Of a DNA stretch of 10,928 nt, positions 1 to 7,398 are shown piece by piece. This DNA comes from Hirudo medicinalis. Taxonomy: Eukaryota > Annelida > Clitellata > Hirudinida > Hirudinidae. The notes below the pieces were generated by a model, which was not told the DNA's origin, made no database searches, and worked only from the letters and a program-made list of their open reading frames with translations. How positions within the stretch are numbered: position 1 is the first letter of the stretch; every line of letters begins with the position of its first letter. The position numbers and the translations under genes are program-made. Where the stretch lies: assembly GCA_011800805.1 (NCBI GenBank), contig MPNW01001512.1:1-10928 (forward strand), written 5' to 3'.

Positions 1-362
1 GGACGAAGCATCGAGTTATGTTCGTAATTAAACATAAAGAGGCAAGTTTGGAATTTATTGATCCGGTAAATATTCAGAAATCCATTTGAAATAAAGGAGT
101 CCTTTGTATGAGCACAGGAGTGGAGACAAAACATAATACGGATGATTATTTTTTGGAAAGTAAGTAAAGGGATAAGTTTAGAAGGATATTTAGATGCCTA
201 AGCGATATTACAATAAGAGAGGTAAGGATATTCTTATATTCTTATTATTCTTATTAAGATTCTTATTTTTCGAACAAAACAAAATTAAATTTGTCTTTTC
301 GGCATTTAGGGACAGCTCTAAACCATACATCAACATTTGTTAATTCCCTATTGATCTTAATA

Positions 363-390
363 ATTCATTCATTCATTCATTCATTCATTC
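363..390. repeat. ATTC tetranucleotide microsatellite, 7 units
   Basis: Seven perfect tandem ATTC units, directly visible. Other decayed tetranucleotide tracts of similar composition occur near 8505-8580 and 9551-9600. Confidence 0.97.
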
Positions 391-517
391 ACAACGTTGG
401 AAAATAATTTCAAAGTATTTTGGTGAAAATAATGTTGTCATTTTAATCGCAGTGATGCAGGATTCCACATTTTCTAGAGACTTTTTAAGGAATCTGTAAC
501 TATACCAAAAAAACCGT

Positions 518-599
518 GATGATGATAATGACTACGACGACGACGATGATGATGATGATGATGATGGTGGTGGTGATGGTGATGATTATGATGATGATC
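518..599. repeat. GAT/GAC/GGT trinucleotide microsatellite
   Basis: An imperfect trinucleotide run, first GAT with GAC interruptions, then GAT, then GGT/GAT, then GAT, ending at GATCAGG. In one frame it would encode an Asp/Gly run, but there is no flanking coding sequence. Confidence 0.93.
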
Positions 600-957
600 A
601 GGAGAAAGGATTTTGATTAGAATGGTTCTCGCTGTGACATTACTTAATGACATTTCACTGACAAAGAAATGCGAAATGAAATGAATGCATTAATTAATTA
701 ATTGAACAAAAGTGAAAAAAGAAGTTGTGAAAATTAGTTTCTTTTTCGAACGTAAAACAATTTATTGTTTGTCGTTAAAAACTTATGAATCTTTAGGACC
801 ACCCACACAAAACAGAACAATTCGAATTGAAAGTTATTTGTTAAAAACTTGAAACTCTTTCAATCATTGTTTATATTTTGATGAATACAAACATTTCTCC
901 AGAGGAAATATAAATTCTAATAACAACGTTTTGAATTAAATCCTATTTATTGCGTCA

Positions 958-1196
958 TTAATATTACCAATAATTACCAATTAATATTACCAATAATTAC
1001 CAATTAATATTACCAATAATTACCAATTAATATTACCAATGATTACCAATTAATATTACCAATAATTACCAATTAATATTACCGATGATTACCCATTAAT
1101 ATTACCAATAATTACCAATTAATATTACCAATAATTACCAATAACTACCAATTAATATTACCAATAATCTCCAATTAATATTACCAATAATTGCGT
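958..1196. repeat. AT-rich minisatellite, ~23-bp unit, 10 copies
   Basis: Ten tandem units of consensus TTAATATTACCAATAATTACC followed by AA. Most units are identical. Variants include GAT for AAT in units 4 and 6, a C in the end of unit 6, CTCC in unit 9, and a 10-bp internal expansion in unit 8. Each unit contains two TTACC-type subrepeats, so the array probably grew from a shorter motif. The array is bracketed by TTGCGT on the left (950-955) and on the right (1191-1196). No spacers, so it is not a CRISPR-like array. Confidence 0.97.
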
Positions 1197-1513
1197 AAAA
1201 CTAATTCATTTATTGAAGTTTAAAATAACATTAATTTCGCTTATGTTGAAGAACATCTTAAAGTAGTCAGCTTTCGATTGGAATAAAATCTTTTTTCGTA
1301 AAATCGATTAAAATTCCTGGAAAAAGCAATTTGTGAACAATTTAAATTATATTTATGTTTTTATCGACATTATTTTTATGTCGTATAATTTATATGCATA
1401 ATATTATTTCGTGTCTTATTTATTACGGAATGTTATAATAATAAGTAATATTAATATTGTAATTAAGCCTAAGAAATACAATAACAACGTAAGCATGCGT
1501 AATAATTACAATT
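1197..1513. other. AT-rich intergenic sequence, nothing recognised
   Basis: Strongly AT-rich sequence with no coding frame, no clear palindrome and no recognisable promoter. A long hydrophobic frame on the minus strand near 1423-1692 is an artefact of the AAT tract that follows. Confidence 0.6.
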
Positions 1514-1637
1514 TTAATAATATAATAGTAACAACAACAATAATAATAACAATAATAATGTAATAATAACAACAACAATAATAATATAATAATAACAATA
1601 ATAATAACAATAATAATACAATAATGATAATAATAAC
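1514..1637. repeat. AAT/AAC trinucleotide microsatellite
   Basis: About 120 bp of interspersed AAT and AAC units with a few interruptions (TATAAT, AATGTAAT). Similar AAT tracts occur at 9926-10028 and 10841-10928. Confidence 0.95.
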
Positions 1638-2087
1638 TTATATTACTTTGGTACTCAATTATTTGCGTTAAGTTGTTAAACGAGGTAATCAAACGACTAA
1701 TTGTTCATAAATATAAAACATCGAAACCAACCTTCAACTATGTTTGCCAGAGTGCCGCTAATGAGAGCCATCCAAATGAAGACGAAGTAAAAGTAATGAA
1801 GGCGGTGATGATGATGATGATGATTATAATTATGATGATGATGATGATGATGATCAGGAAGCATGGCTGAAACCATCTTGATAATAATGCACTTGTTAGC
1901 CGGTGCAGATGAAAGCATTTGAATAATCTTCGAATGCGCTTTATCTTCTGACAAAACCTGACCAGTTGTCGTGTAATTAACCAGTCAGTTACCGATGATT
2001 TGTGAATATTTCTCACTCTTCCTAATTCTCTCGAGCGTTCATTTTCTCCGAATTGTGGAGGAATTGTCGATCACGAACAATTAATTA
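1638..2087. other. Intergenic region with weak open frames
   Basis: Contains one GAT microsatellite (separate entry) with moderately complex sequence on both sides. On the minus strand about 1862-1959 reads as an amphipathic, protein-like peptide (about 33 residues after a CAG/GTT junction, running into His codons from the microsatellite). On the plus strand an ATG with good context at 1863 opens a 19-codon frame ending at 1922. The two cannot both be coding, and neither has independent support. Confidence 0.4.
1807..1854. repeat. GAT trinucleotide microsatellite
   Basis: A GAT run interrupted once by a TTATAATTAT segment, ending GATCAGG as at 518-599. It creates artificial poly-Met, poly-Ile and poly-His frames on the two strands. 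Confidence 0.95.
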
Positions 2088-2327
2088 CAAGCGAAATTTG
2101 ACCTTCTTCTCTCGGCGTTGGAAAAAGTTCCAAAATTCCCACGAAATGAGAGAGAAGCAAAAGACAAGGAATTAAGCGGAGTTTTAGCAGTCAGTCAGAA
2201 CCTCGACAAATTTCTTGGACCCGATATAAATATTTACGATAAATATTTACGAGAATTATATAACTTCCTAACAAATAGCACAATAATATCAACCGCTTAT
2301 AATTTAAGAAATAACTTTCATAAATAA
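2088..2327 (+). other. Possible exon or gene remnant, ATG-less open frame
   Basis: An open frame of about 80 codons ends at TAA 2325-2327 and contains no ATG. It can only be a downstream exon or a remnant, not a complete gene. The peptide is mixed and charged (for example EKVPKFPRNEREAKDKEL and FLGPDINIYDKYLREL), unlike the low-complexity frames elsewhere. Against coding, the frame contains a perfect 13-bp tandem duplication at 2226-2251, which is not a multiple of three. No family was recognised and no AATAAA lies close downstream. Confidence 0.17.
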
Positions 2328-2771
2328 TATTATTCACAATTTAGAGACTTAGCAAGGCTCAAAGCTCCGCCAAAAAAACTAGAGATTCAGGATTCCTTGC
2401 AGGAGAGTCTGCATTTGGTGCCCTTTATAACAACGGGCAGGAATTCGATGGTACCCAACGTATGCATGGTGTATGCATTGTTATTGGGGGTCTTGAACTA
2501 ACGCAGAGTTATTCTTTGTTAATTAGAGAATTTTTAGGTGAATAACTTTTAAATGCAAAAATCGAAGAATTGATGCCTTAATCGATGTCCTAAACTTGAT
2601 GAACTACCGGTTCTTAAGACTGAGGTGCTTAAGCATTGCTAGAAGTATTACCGAGTGCACTTATTTGTAAATAAATTATCACATTTTGCTTACTTGTCTC
2701 CACCAAGAAGTGCCACAAGGTACGACAAAGTCAAAAATGAGATTAACAAAACGGGAACAGTTTTAAAGCGT
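2328..2771. other. Intergenic sequence, no gene recognised
   Basis: Moderately complex sequence with a short direct repeat (GTATGCAT twice, about 2460-2478) and no long coding frame. It lies past the 3' end of the capping enzyme gene. Confidence 0.5.
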
Positions 2772-2777
2772 TTTATT
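2772..2777 (-). promoter_or_regulatory. Poly(A) signal AATAAA for the capping enzyme gene
   Basis: TTTATT on the plus strand reads AATAAA on the minus strand, about 138 bases downstream of the capping enzyme stop codon. The position is right for a cleavage signal, but the region is AT-rich and chance matches are common. Confidence 0.5.
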
Positions 2778-2914
2778 AGCAAATTAGACATATTATCGAA
2801 GAAATATTAAAATATGATCACAAAATAATGCTATTAAGAATAAAAAATAGATAAAAGCGCAAGTATATTTCTTCGTCTGAAAAGGTAAGACTTAGAAAGA
2901 GCATTTTGAGTGAA

Positions 2915-4813
2915 TCAAGATTCATCCAACTTAGTTTTCTTTCTCGGATTCAAATCCATTTCTTGATTTTCTTGATCCAATTTGTGTGCCTCTAAAAGGG
3001 AATCAACCTCTGCACAAAGACCAAATGGGTCGGAGTCCCTCAATCTTTTGTTTGATCCTGCAGAGATTGTAGGAGGCTGAATCGGAGCAGTGGGTACAGT
3101 CGGTGGAGGGACATCGGTTTGGACAGGGCGTCGTAATGCATTAGTGTTTGTGGCTGCATTGAGACCAAAGCGTTGCGTCTCTATGACTGCGTACAAGCTA
3201 TCCTTTGTCAATGGATTTTTGATGGACTTCATGATTGACTGGGCCGTTTCGATTCGATTTGGGAATGACTTGTCGGTTCTTTCCCTCATGAATTTCCATA
3301 CCTTTTTGTCAAAGTCCCACGAACATTCAATTATCTTTTTGTCGTATTTCCTGAGTTGAGGAGTAACGTCGATGGTTGCAAAAGAAGGATTTAAACCGCC
3401 AACCATCAGTTTACCTGTAGGACCTTCACCTGGACGAGTTTCTATGATTAGTTTGAAGTCAATAGAGTCAAGTTCGGGAGGTTTCCATTTCAAGACTTCT
3501 CTGCACTGACCAAAGTGGTATATGTCGTCGACAGGTTGGAAAATGAGTCCATCGGTTTCATGTAGTAATTTTTTACGAAAATCACCGTCAAGTAAATTCC
3601 TTGCATGGGATATGTCCCAAAATTTCTTCTGCAAGATGCAGAAAGGTTCCTTACCGTAATCTGCCAACCTTTTCTCAAAGTGCTTAGTCCTGGGTTGGAT
3701 GATCTCCAAAGCTATGCAAGTGAAACGAATGTCAAGATTCATCTTGCACACCTCTTGTCCATCAAACTTTATTATGTCATAGACAAGGTAACGACCCCTC
3801 TTGCTGTCGGGGTACCTGTCGATCACCATCTCTCCGTCCAGAAGAGTATTCGTGAGGTGTTCGTCAGGGATTTTTCTTCGTGGAAATATAACATTGTTGA
3901 CTCTGTATACTGCAAGGTCTCTGTCGAGCATGAAAATTTCATTCCTTCCTTTGATTAGCATCATGTATCTCTGTCCATCAGCTTTCCATGTAACCTTATA
4001 ATTTTTAGCGGTCAACTTTTGAACATTCTCCACGTTCATGGTTACAGGTTGAGAACCAGGAAAGCGACGGTCTTTCCAACCGCACATGTTGGTAACGATC
4101 GACTGAATGTCTTGGATCACTTTGATGTCAGTTACATTGTCAACGTTTGGAATCATACCATCCATGAATTTCGTCTCTTTCAATTTAATTAGATTACTAC
4201 TCCCATCTTCTTTGCACCAGTCTGGCAACTGTGGTGTCACGAACCTTTGAGTGCCATTTCCATATCTCTTACACAAGTCGGTCAGATAGTCCTCTTTGTA
4301 AATGCCCGGAGCTCTGGCTTTTGCAAAGGTGTTTATGGATGTCTCTAAATCCAACTGCTTGACATTGCATAGAAAGGACACTATCATGAATCCCGATCTG
4401 TTGAAGCCGTGAGTGCAATGGACGCAGATTATTTGTTGAGGGAAGCTGCGATTGAAGGTTTGAACAACTTGTATGAATTCATTGACTGCCTCTGGAGTTG
4501 GACGCTCTTCGAATCCTTTGCAGGCGATCTTAACATAGCGACATCCACCTCTTTCGACTTCCTTCTTGTCGTAGAAGCGGTATGAATTGGTCAAGTCAAT
4601 CACCATGCCGATTTTTCGGCCATATTTGGACTGAACTGAACCATTCAGCAATTTCCAGTTGAAACGATTGCCTTCAGTCATCTGACTGTCATAACGCCCA
4701 TCGAGGAGCGTCTTGCACACTATGAATTTATCGGCAATCAACGAACTTCTCCTGGGGCAGCTCAGCCATTTGTGAGGAATCGAAAATTTCTTGCAATGCA
4801 TTTGTGGCTTCAT
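2915..4813 (-). CDS. RNGTT: mRNA capping enzyme (RNA 5'-triphosphatase / guanylyltransferase)
   Basis: Bifunctional nuclear enzyme. It removes the gamma phosphate from nascent RNA polymerase II transcripts and then transfers GMP from GTP to form the GpppN cap. The 632-aa reading starts at the first ATG after an in-frame stop, with A at -3; a second ATG four codons later is possible. Residues 1-190 are a cysteine-phosphatase-type triphosphatase with the HCTHGFNRSG loop at 132-141 (Cys133, Arg139) and VIDLTNSYRFYD at 71-82. Residues from about 220 are the guanylyltransferase: KADG at 277-280 (GMP-accepting Lys277), FMLDRD at 294-299, LLDGEMV at 324-330, DGLIFQP at 421-427, LKWKP at 441-445, and MRERTDKSFPN at 509-519. 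The tail is proline-rich (about 567-582) with a basic RKKTK near the end, a possible nuclear signal. All catalytic motifs are intact. It is somewhat longer than the roughly 600-aa vertebrate protein. It has no introns within the frame, which is unusual for an animal. The fused order is the metazoan and plant arrangement, not the fungal one. Confidence 0.97.
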   Translation of the reverse strand: MKPQMHCKKFSIPHKWLSCPRRSSLIADKFIVCKTLLDGRYDSQMTEGNRFNWKLLNGSVQSKYGRKIGMVIDLTNSYRFYDKKEVERGGCRYVKIACKGFEERPTPEAVNEFIQVVQTFNRSFPQQIICVHCTHGFNRSGFMIVSFLCNVKQLDLETSINTFAKARAPGIYKEDYLTDLCKRYGNGTQRFVTPQLPDWCKEDGSSNLIKLKETKFMDGMIPNVDNVTDIKVIQDIQSIVTNMCGWKDRRFPGSQPVTMNVENVQKLTAKNYKVTWKADGQRYMMLIKGRNEIFMLDRDLAVYRVNNVIFPRRKIPDEHLTNTLLDGEMVIDRYPDSKRGRYLVYDIIKFDGQEVCKMNLDIRFTCIALEIIQPRTKHFEKRLADYGKEPFCILQKKFWDISHARNLLDGDFRKKLLHETDGLIFQPVDDIYHFGQCREVLKWKPPELDSIDFKLIIETRPGEGPTGKLMVGGLNPSFATIDVTPQLRKYDKKIIECSWDFDKKVWKFMRERTDKSFPNRIETAQSIMKSIKNPLTKDSLYAVIETQRFGLNAATNTNALRRPVQTDVPPPTVPTAPIQPPTISAGSNKRLRDSDPFGLCAEVDSLLEAHKLDQENQEMDLNPRKKTKLDES

Positions 4814-4834
4814 TTTCGCGATAGTTCTTAGCAA

Positions 4835-5226
4835 TGTCTGTGTTCGGTAGATGTTATATTCCTGGGAGCTCCTAATGTTTATTGGCTGTTATTGCCAATG
4901 AGCTTATTCCATTTGAACTTGCAATATTTCTAATTCGAGTAACTCCCGAAAGATTCCAAATTTTTCAGATTAATTAATTTTAATTGCCAGTATTTATTGC
5001 GTTTTATTTATATTTTAACATTTCTTTAGGTAATAATAAAATTTTAACAAATTTATTAAAAATCATTGTTTTATGATTTTATGTCTTTAAACATTAAAAC
5101 ATTCCGACTTTTAGTTTTGTTCATTTCAATAAATTTTCAGCAACTTGATAAACCTGTATTATTTTAATGTTTTATACAAAAATGTTTTTGTTTTTTTTTT
5201 AAATTTTATATAGAACTTTATTATTG
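4835..5226. promoter_or_regulatory. AT-rich divergent intergenic spacer
   Basis: This spacer separates the minus-strand capping enzyme from the plus-strand orphan family, so it should hold the capping enzyme promoter. The first 60 bases upstream of the start codon are less AT-rich; the rest (4970-5220) is very AT-rich with T and A runs. No TATA box or initiator can be assigned with confidence. Confidence 0.35.
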
Positions 5227-5352
5227 TCAAATCGCAGTTAAACTGATGTTAAGGACATTGGAGATGTGGCTAAGTGACTTTAAGCCATTTGGAGTCACAT
5301 AAACGTTTCGCCATTGCACGATTCCTGAATTCCTCTTTTTCGAAAAAGAGGC
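5227..5352 (+). other. Upstream region of the pseudogene copy, homologous to 7260-7398
   Basis: TCAAATCGCA at 5227-5236 is identical to 7260-7269. The similarity continues with gaps to the start codon (for example ACATTGGAGATG against ACTTTGGAAATG, and GCACGATTCCTGAATTCC against TTCACAATTCCTACACTG). A short frame from ATG 5246 to TAA 5302 encodes a peptide containing RTLEM, matching the KTLEM peptide upstream of the intact copy. Homology before the start codon shows the duplication included flanking DNA. Confidence 0.7.
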
Positions 5353-6042
5353 ACGGATGGCTTAATGAGAAATTTCTAAGAACAGAAGGCACAGAAGATT
5401 CAAATGCAGCTAACGATGAACTTCGGAATGAGGTTATTGAAGAATAGCTTTCGTTTCTTAAAGAAAATAGCAGAAGTTTGCTCGGCTACACTTTGAAACA
5501 AACACCGGCGAAAATTTATGGCATCAGGGAACAGACCATCTTGGGAATGCTGGTCAACTATTGGAAGACTAGAAGCAACATTGCCTCTCAAAGTAAGAGC
5601 TTCTTCGACTTCAAAGAATAACGTGCAGGTTGGCCGAATGGGCTGCGTTCCTGCTTGCGGTCGTAGTAGCAACAGTCGTAATGTGTCGTGTTCGCAACCC
5701 AACCTGCACCGCCAGTGAACGGATAGGGGCGCTACATAAATGGTAGATCGATTAAAAAGTGCTGGAACTGATTGTTAAACTTAATATAACGAAGATCGTT
5801 GATCCGGACAGCGATGAGGCCGATAAGGTTGTTGAATGAAGATGTGAACAGAGGAAGGTCGGAGGGTTACATTACTATTTCTTCCTGTCAAGAAGATTAG
5901 AGAAGTGCAATTTTAATTTTTATCGCTGTGAGATATTCGGGAATGCTTTCCCGGTTTAAACTCGATGAGGCTGGTAAGCATGGAACCAGGATAGCATGGT
6001 GTTTGCCAAAAAATACTACATGACAATGATGATGCCCGCTAG
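5353..6042 (+). pseudogene. Decayed copy of the orphan gene at 7399-8154
   Basis: The copy aligns along most of the intact gene. GGATGGCTTAATGAGAAATTT matches the intact 5' end with ACG in place of the start ATG. Then 5431-5510 matches residues about 29-52 (intact FLNEKWQRF region). 5580-5618 matches residues about 77-90. 5765-5875 translates with VDPDSDEADKVVE against intact VDPDNDKADAVVE. 5922-5967 gives IAVRYSGMLSRFKL against IAGYREHDGMPHFRL. 6000-6042 matches the C-terminal end including the TAG. Disabling changes include TAG at 5445-5447, about one base lost near 5466, TGA at 5837-5839, loss of most of the segment for residues 196-236, and a GC-rich insertion near 5621-5748. The retained conservative replacements suggest it was a working gene before it decayed. 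Identity is judged by eye, roughly 60-75% in aligned blocks. Confidence 0.88.
5621..5748. mobile_element. GC-rich insertion in the pseudogene, with an 11-bp inverted repeat
   Basis: This stretch has no counterpart in the intact copy and is clearly richer in G and C than its surroundings. GTGCAGGTTGG at 5623-5633 is a perfect inverted match to CCAACCTGCAC at 5699-5709. TGGCCGAATGG at 5631-5641 fits the tRNA A-box pattern (TRGYNNARNGG), and TTCGCAACCC at 5691-5700 loosely resembles a B-box. It could be a remnant of a tRNA-derived short interspersed element, a tRNA fossil, or a small inverted-repeat element. No target-site duplication is clear, and the insertion edges are uncertain by several bases. 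Confidence 0.4.
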
Positions 6043-6592
6043 ACATAATCATCCAAGTTAATCCAGTTTTACAGTTCTACTATGGAACAGCGATTATCAG
6101 TAAAATACAATTGATGTAAGCAAATTTGGACAAAAGGTTGTCAATATTTTATTTTAACCCACACCATTATTATTATATAAGTATTATTAAACCAACAAAA
6201 TCAATAAATATTATTTAAAACGTTAATTTAAAAATTCAAAATTAACTGCAACGTCTTGTTGAGGCATTCAGTCACCTCTAACTACGGTATTTGCACTTCT
6301 TCTTCTTCTTGATACTCCGCAAGAAAGCTTGCCAACGTTTGACACAAGCGTGACTTTGTGCAAGCAATAATTATTGAATAATTATCTGCACCTTTGTTCT
6401 TATTTATTTGTAAAACTCACAAGAGTAGCATGTGAATCCACATATGAAAGTTAATGATCAGTTGAATAGGACAACAACAGCCCCTGTCAGTTACATCTTG
6501 TAAAAGTCTATCAATAAAACATTACCATTTCATTAACGATGAAAATCATCTTATTACTTGCTTTAAGGCATGTAACTACATTCTAATGCAAG
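6043..6592. other. Intergenic sequence between pseudogene and minisatellite
   Basis: AT-rich, with no coding frame. Contains a perfect 9-bp inverted repeat around one base at 6367-6385 (ATAATTATT / AATAATTAT) and a CTT run near 6297-6311. The first 70 bases show a faint resemblance to the 3' flank of the intact copy (8155-8215), too weak to assert. Confidence 0.5.
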
Positions 6593-6790
6593 ACAATATA
6601 TTAACAATAAGACAATATATTAACAATAAGACAATATATTCACAATAAGACAATATATTCACAATAAGACAATATATTAACAATAAGACAATATATTAAC
6701 AATAAGACAATATATTAACAATAAGACAATATATTAACAATAAGACAATATATTAACAATAAGACAATATATTAACAATATATTAACATA
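6593..6790. repeat. AT-rich minisatellite, 19-bp unit, 9 full copies plus a partial
   Basis: Tandem units ACAATATATTAACAATAAG begin at 6593. Units 3 and 4 carry C for A (ATTCACAA), suggesting that this pair arose by unit duplication. The array ends in a broken tenth unit that loses the AAG and continues as TATTAACATA. It sits between the pseudogene and the 5' fragment of the same family. Confidence 0.97.
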
Positions 6791-6834
6791 TAAAATGAAA
6801 GAATTGATGATTTAAATAAAGTAAATTCAGCAAG

Positions 6835-6963
6835 AAATCGATTTAAAAACTTTGAAAATGTACCTACAGCTTAGGGCTGCTTAGATCCGCCAAAAACACA
6901 TTTTGCATTGCACAATTGCTACATTGCTTTTAGTGGAAAAACAGGCATGGATTGCTTAACAAG
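6835..6963 (+). pseudogene. 5' fragment copy of the orphan gene
   Basis: The match to the intact copy starts near AAATCG, then AAAAACTTTGAAAATGTACCT against GAAAACTTTGGAAATGCACCT. It continues as GCACAATTGCTACATTGC against TTCACAATTCCTACACTG and GGCATGGATTGCTTAA against the intact start site. ATG at 6947 corresponds to ATG 7399 and is followed by the same four codons (Met-Asp-Cys-Leu). Similarity then ends, and the frame stops at TAG after about a dozen codons. No later part of the gene follows before the next copy begins. Confidence 0.8.
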
Positions 6964-7259
6964 TTCTTTTGTTTTAGTTTCTTTTTAGTGGCTTTAATGT
7001 TTGTGTTTTAAGGTATTTTATTGAATAAAATTTCTCTCTAAAAATAAATATATAAGTCCCTGATCATACATAATTCATGATGTTTTGAATTGTGGAACTG
7101 CTCAAAAATTCTGACAGTTTGCAATATTTTCCATCTTATTAACATTCCCAAATCTTAAAATTAAATGTTTTATTAGTTGTTATTAAGTTTAAATGCAAGG
7201 CGAAATATAAGATATATTTAAAGTAATATTTAAAGATTGAAGTAAAGTTTTATTACTTT
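6964..7259. promoter_or_regulatory. AT-rich spacer upstream of the intact orphan gene
   Basis: No coding frame. A TATATAAG string at 7049-7056 resembles a TATA box but lies about 340 bases from the start codon, and in sequence this AT-rich it may be chance. Similarity between the copies begins only near 7240-7260. Confidence 0.3.
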
Positions 7260-7398
7260 TCAAATCGCAATAAAATTGGAATGAAAACTTTGGAAATGCA
7301 CCTGGAGTAAAGCGTCGCTTGGAACTCGTGGACATCGAAAAAGTTTCCCTACTTCACAATTCCTACACTGCTTGTTTTACATTGAGGTTTTCATGGGC
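7260..7398 (+). promoter_or_regulatory. Conserved 5' flank/leader of the orphan gene, with an upstream frame
   Basis: This segment is shared by all three copies, so it probably contains the leader and perhaps the core promoter. A nine-codon frame runs from ATG 7281 to TAA 7308-7310 and contains KTLEM, and related peptides occur in the other two copies (RTLEM, KTLKM). This may be a translated upstream frame, a lost first exon, or simply shared ancestry of the DNA. No convincing donor-acceptor pair joins it in frame to the main coding region. Confidence 0.45.

Larger units (their letters stand above)
1..957. other. AT-rich intergenic region, no gene recognised
   Basis: No sustained coding frame on either strand. 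The stretch holds short microsatellites (listed separately), an imperfect TTATTC-like tract near 230-270, and a TTAA-rich tract near 690-703. A 19-codon ATG frame at 108-167 ends across an AAAGTAAGT string that matches a 5' splice donor well. With no acceptor or homology to support it, this is not called as an exon. Confidence 0.6.

Noticed and set aside
108..170. First exon with a GTAAGT donor
   Set aside because: A 19-codon frame and a donor-like string alone are expected by chance; there is no acceptor or homology.
958..1196. TAATATTAC, the nick-site nonamer of geminivirus-like rolling-circle origins, occurs in each minisatellite unit
   Set aside because: There is no GC-rich stem around it, no Rep-like gene nearby, and the AT-rich unit makes the match easy by chance.
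1423..2016. Several minus-strand frames rich in Ile, Leu, Tyr or His
   Set aside because: They are translations of AAT and GAT microsatellites; composition is low-complexity and they lack ATG starts.
3090..4001. Plus-strand and alternative minus-strand frames inside the capping enzyme gene
   Set aside because: They are shadows of the strongly supported capping enzyme frame.
2915..4813. Viral origin for the capping enzyme
   Set aside because: The triphosphatase is the cysteine-phosphatase type fused to the guanylyltransferase with all the animal motifs, and the flanks look like animal genomic DNA.
5623..5710. Functional tRNA gene
   Set aside because: The A-box fits and the ends can pair, but the T-arm does not pair properly, the B-box is poor, and no clean anticodon stem forms.
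5400..5718. Open frames on both strands crossing the GC-rich insertion (up to 100 codons)
   Set aside because: They span a pseudogene-insertion junction and match neither the orphan family frame nor any recognised protein.
6367..6385. Perfect 9-bp inverted repeat as a terminator or origin
   Set aside because: The arms are A/T only in an AT-rich region, so the palindrome is not significant on its own.
6593..6790. CRISPR-like array
   Set aside because: Units are directly adjacent with no unique spacers, and the genome context is animal. It is an ordinary minisatellite, as is 958-1196.
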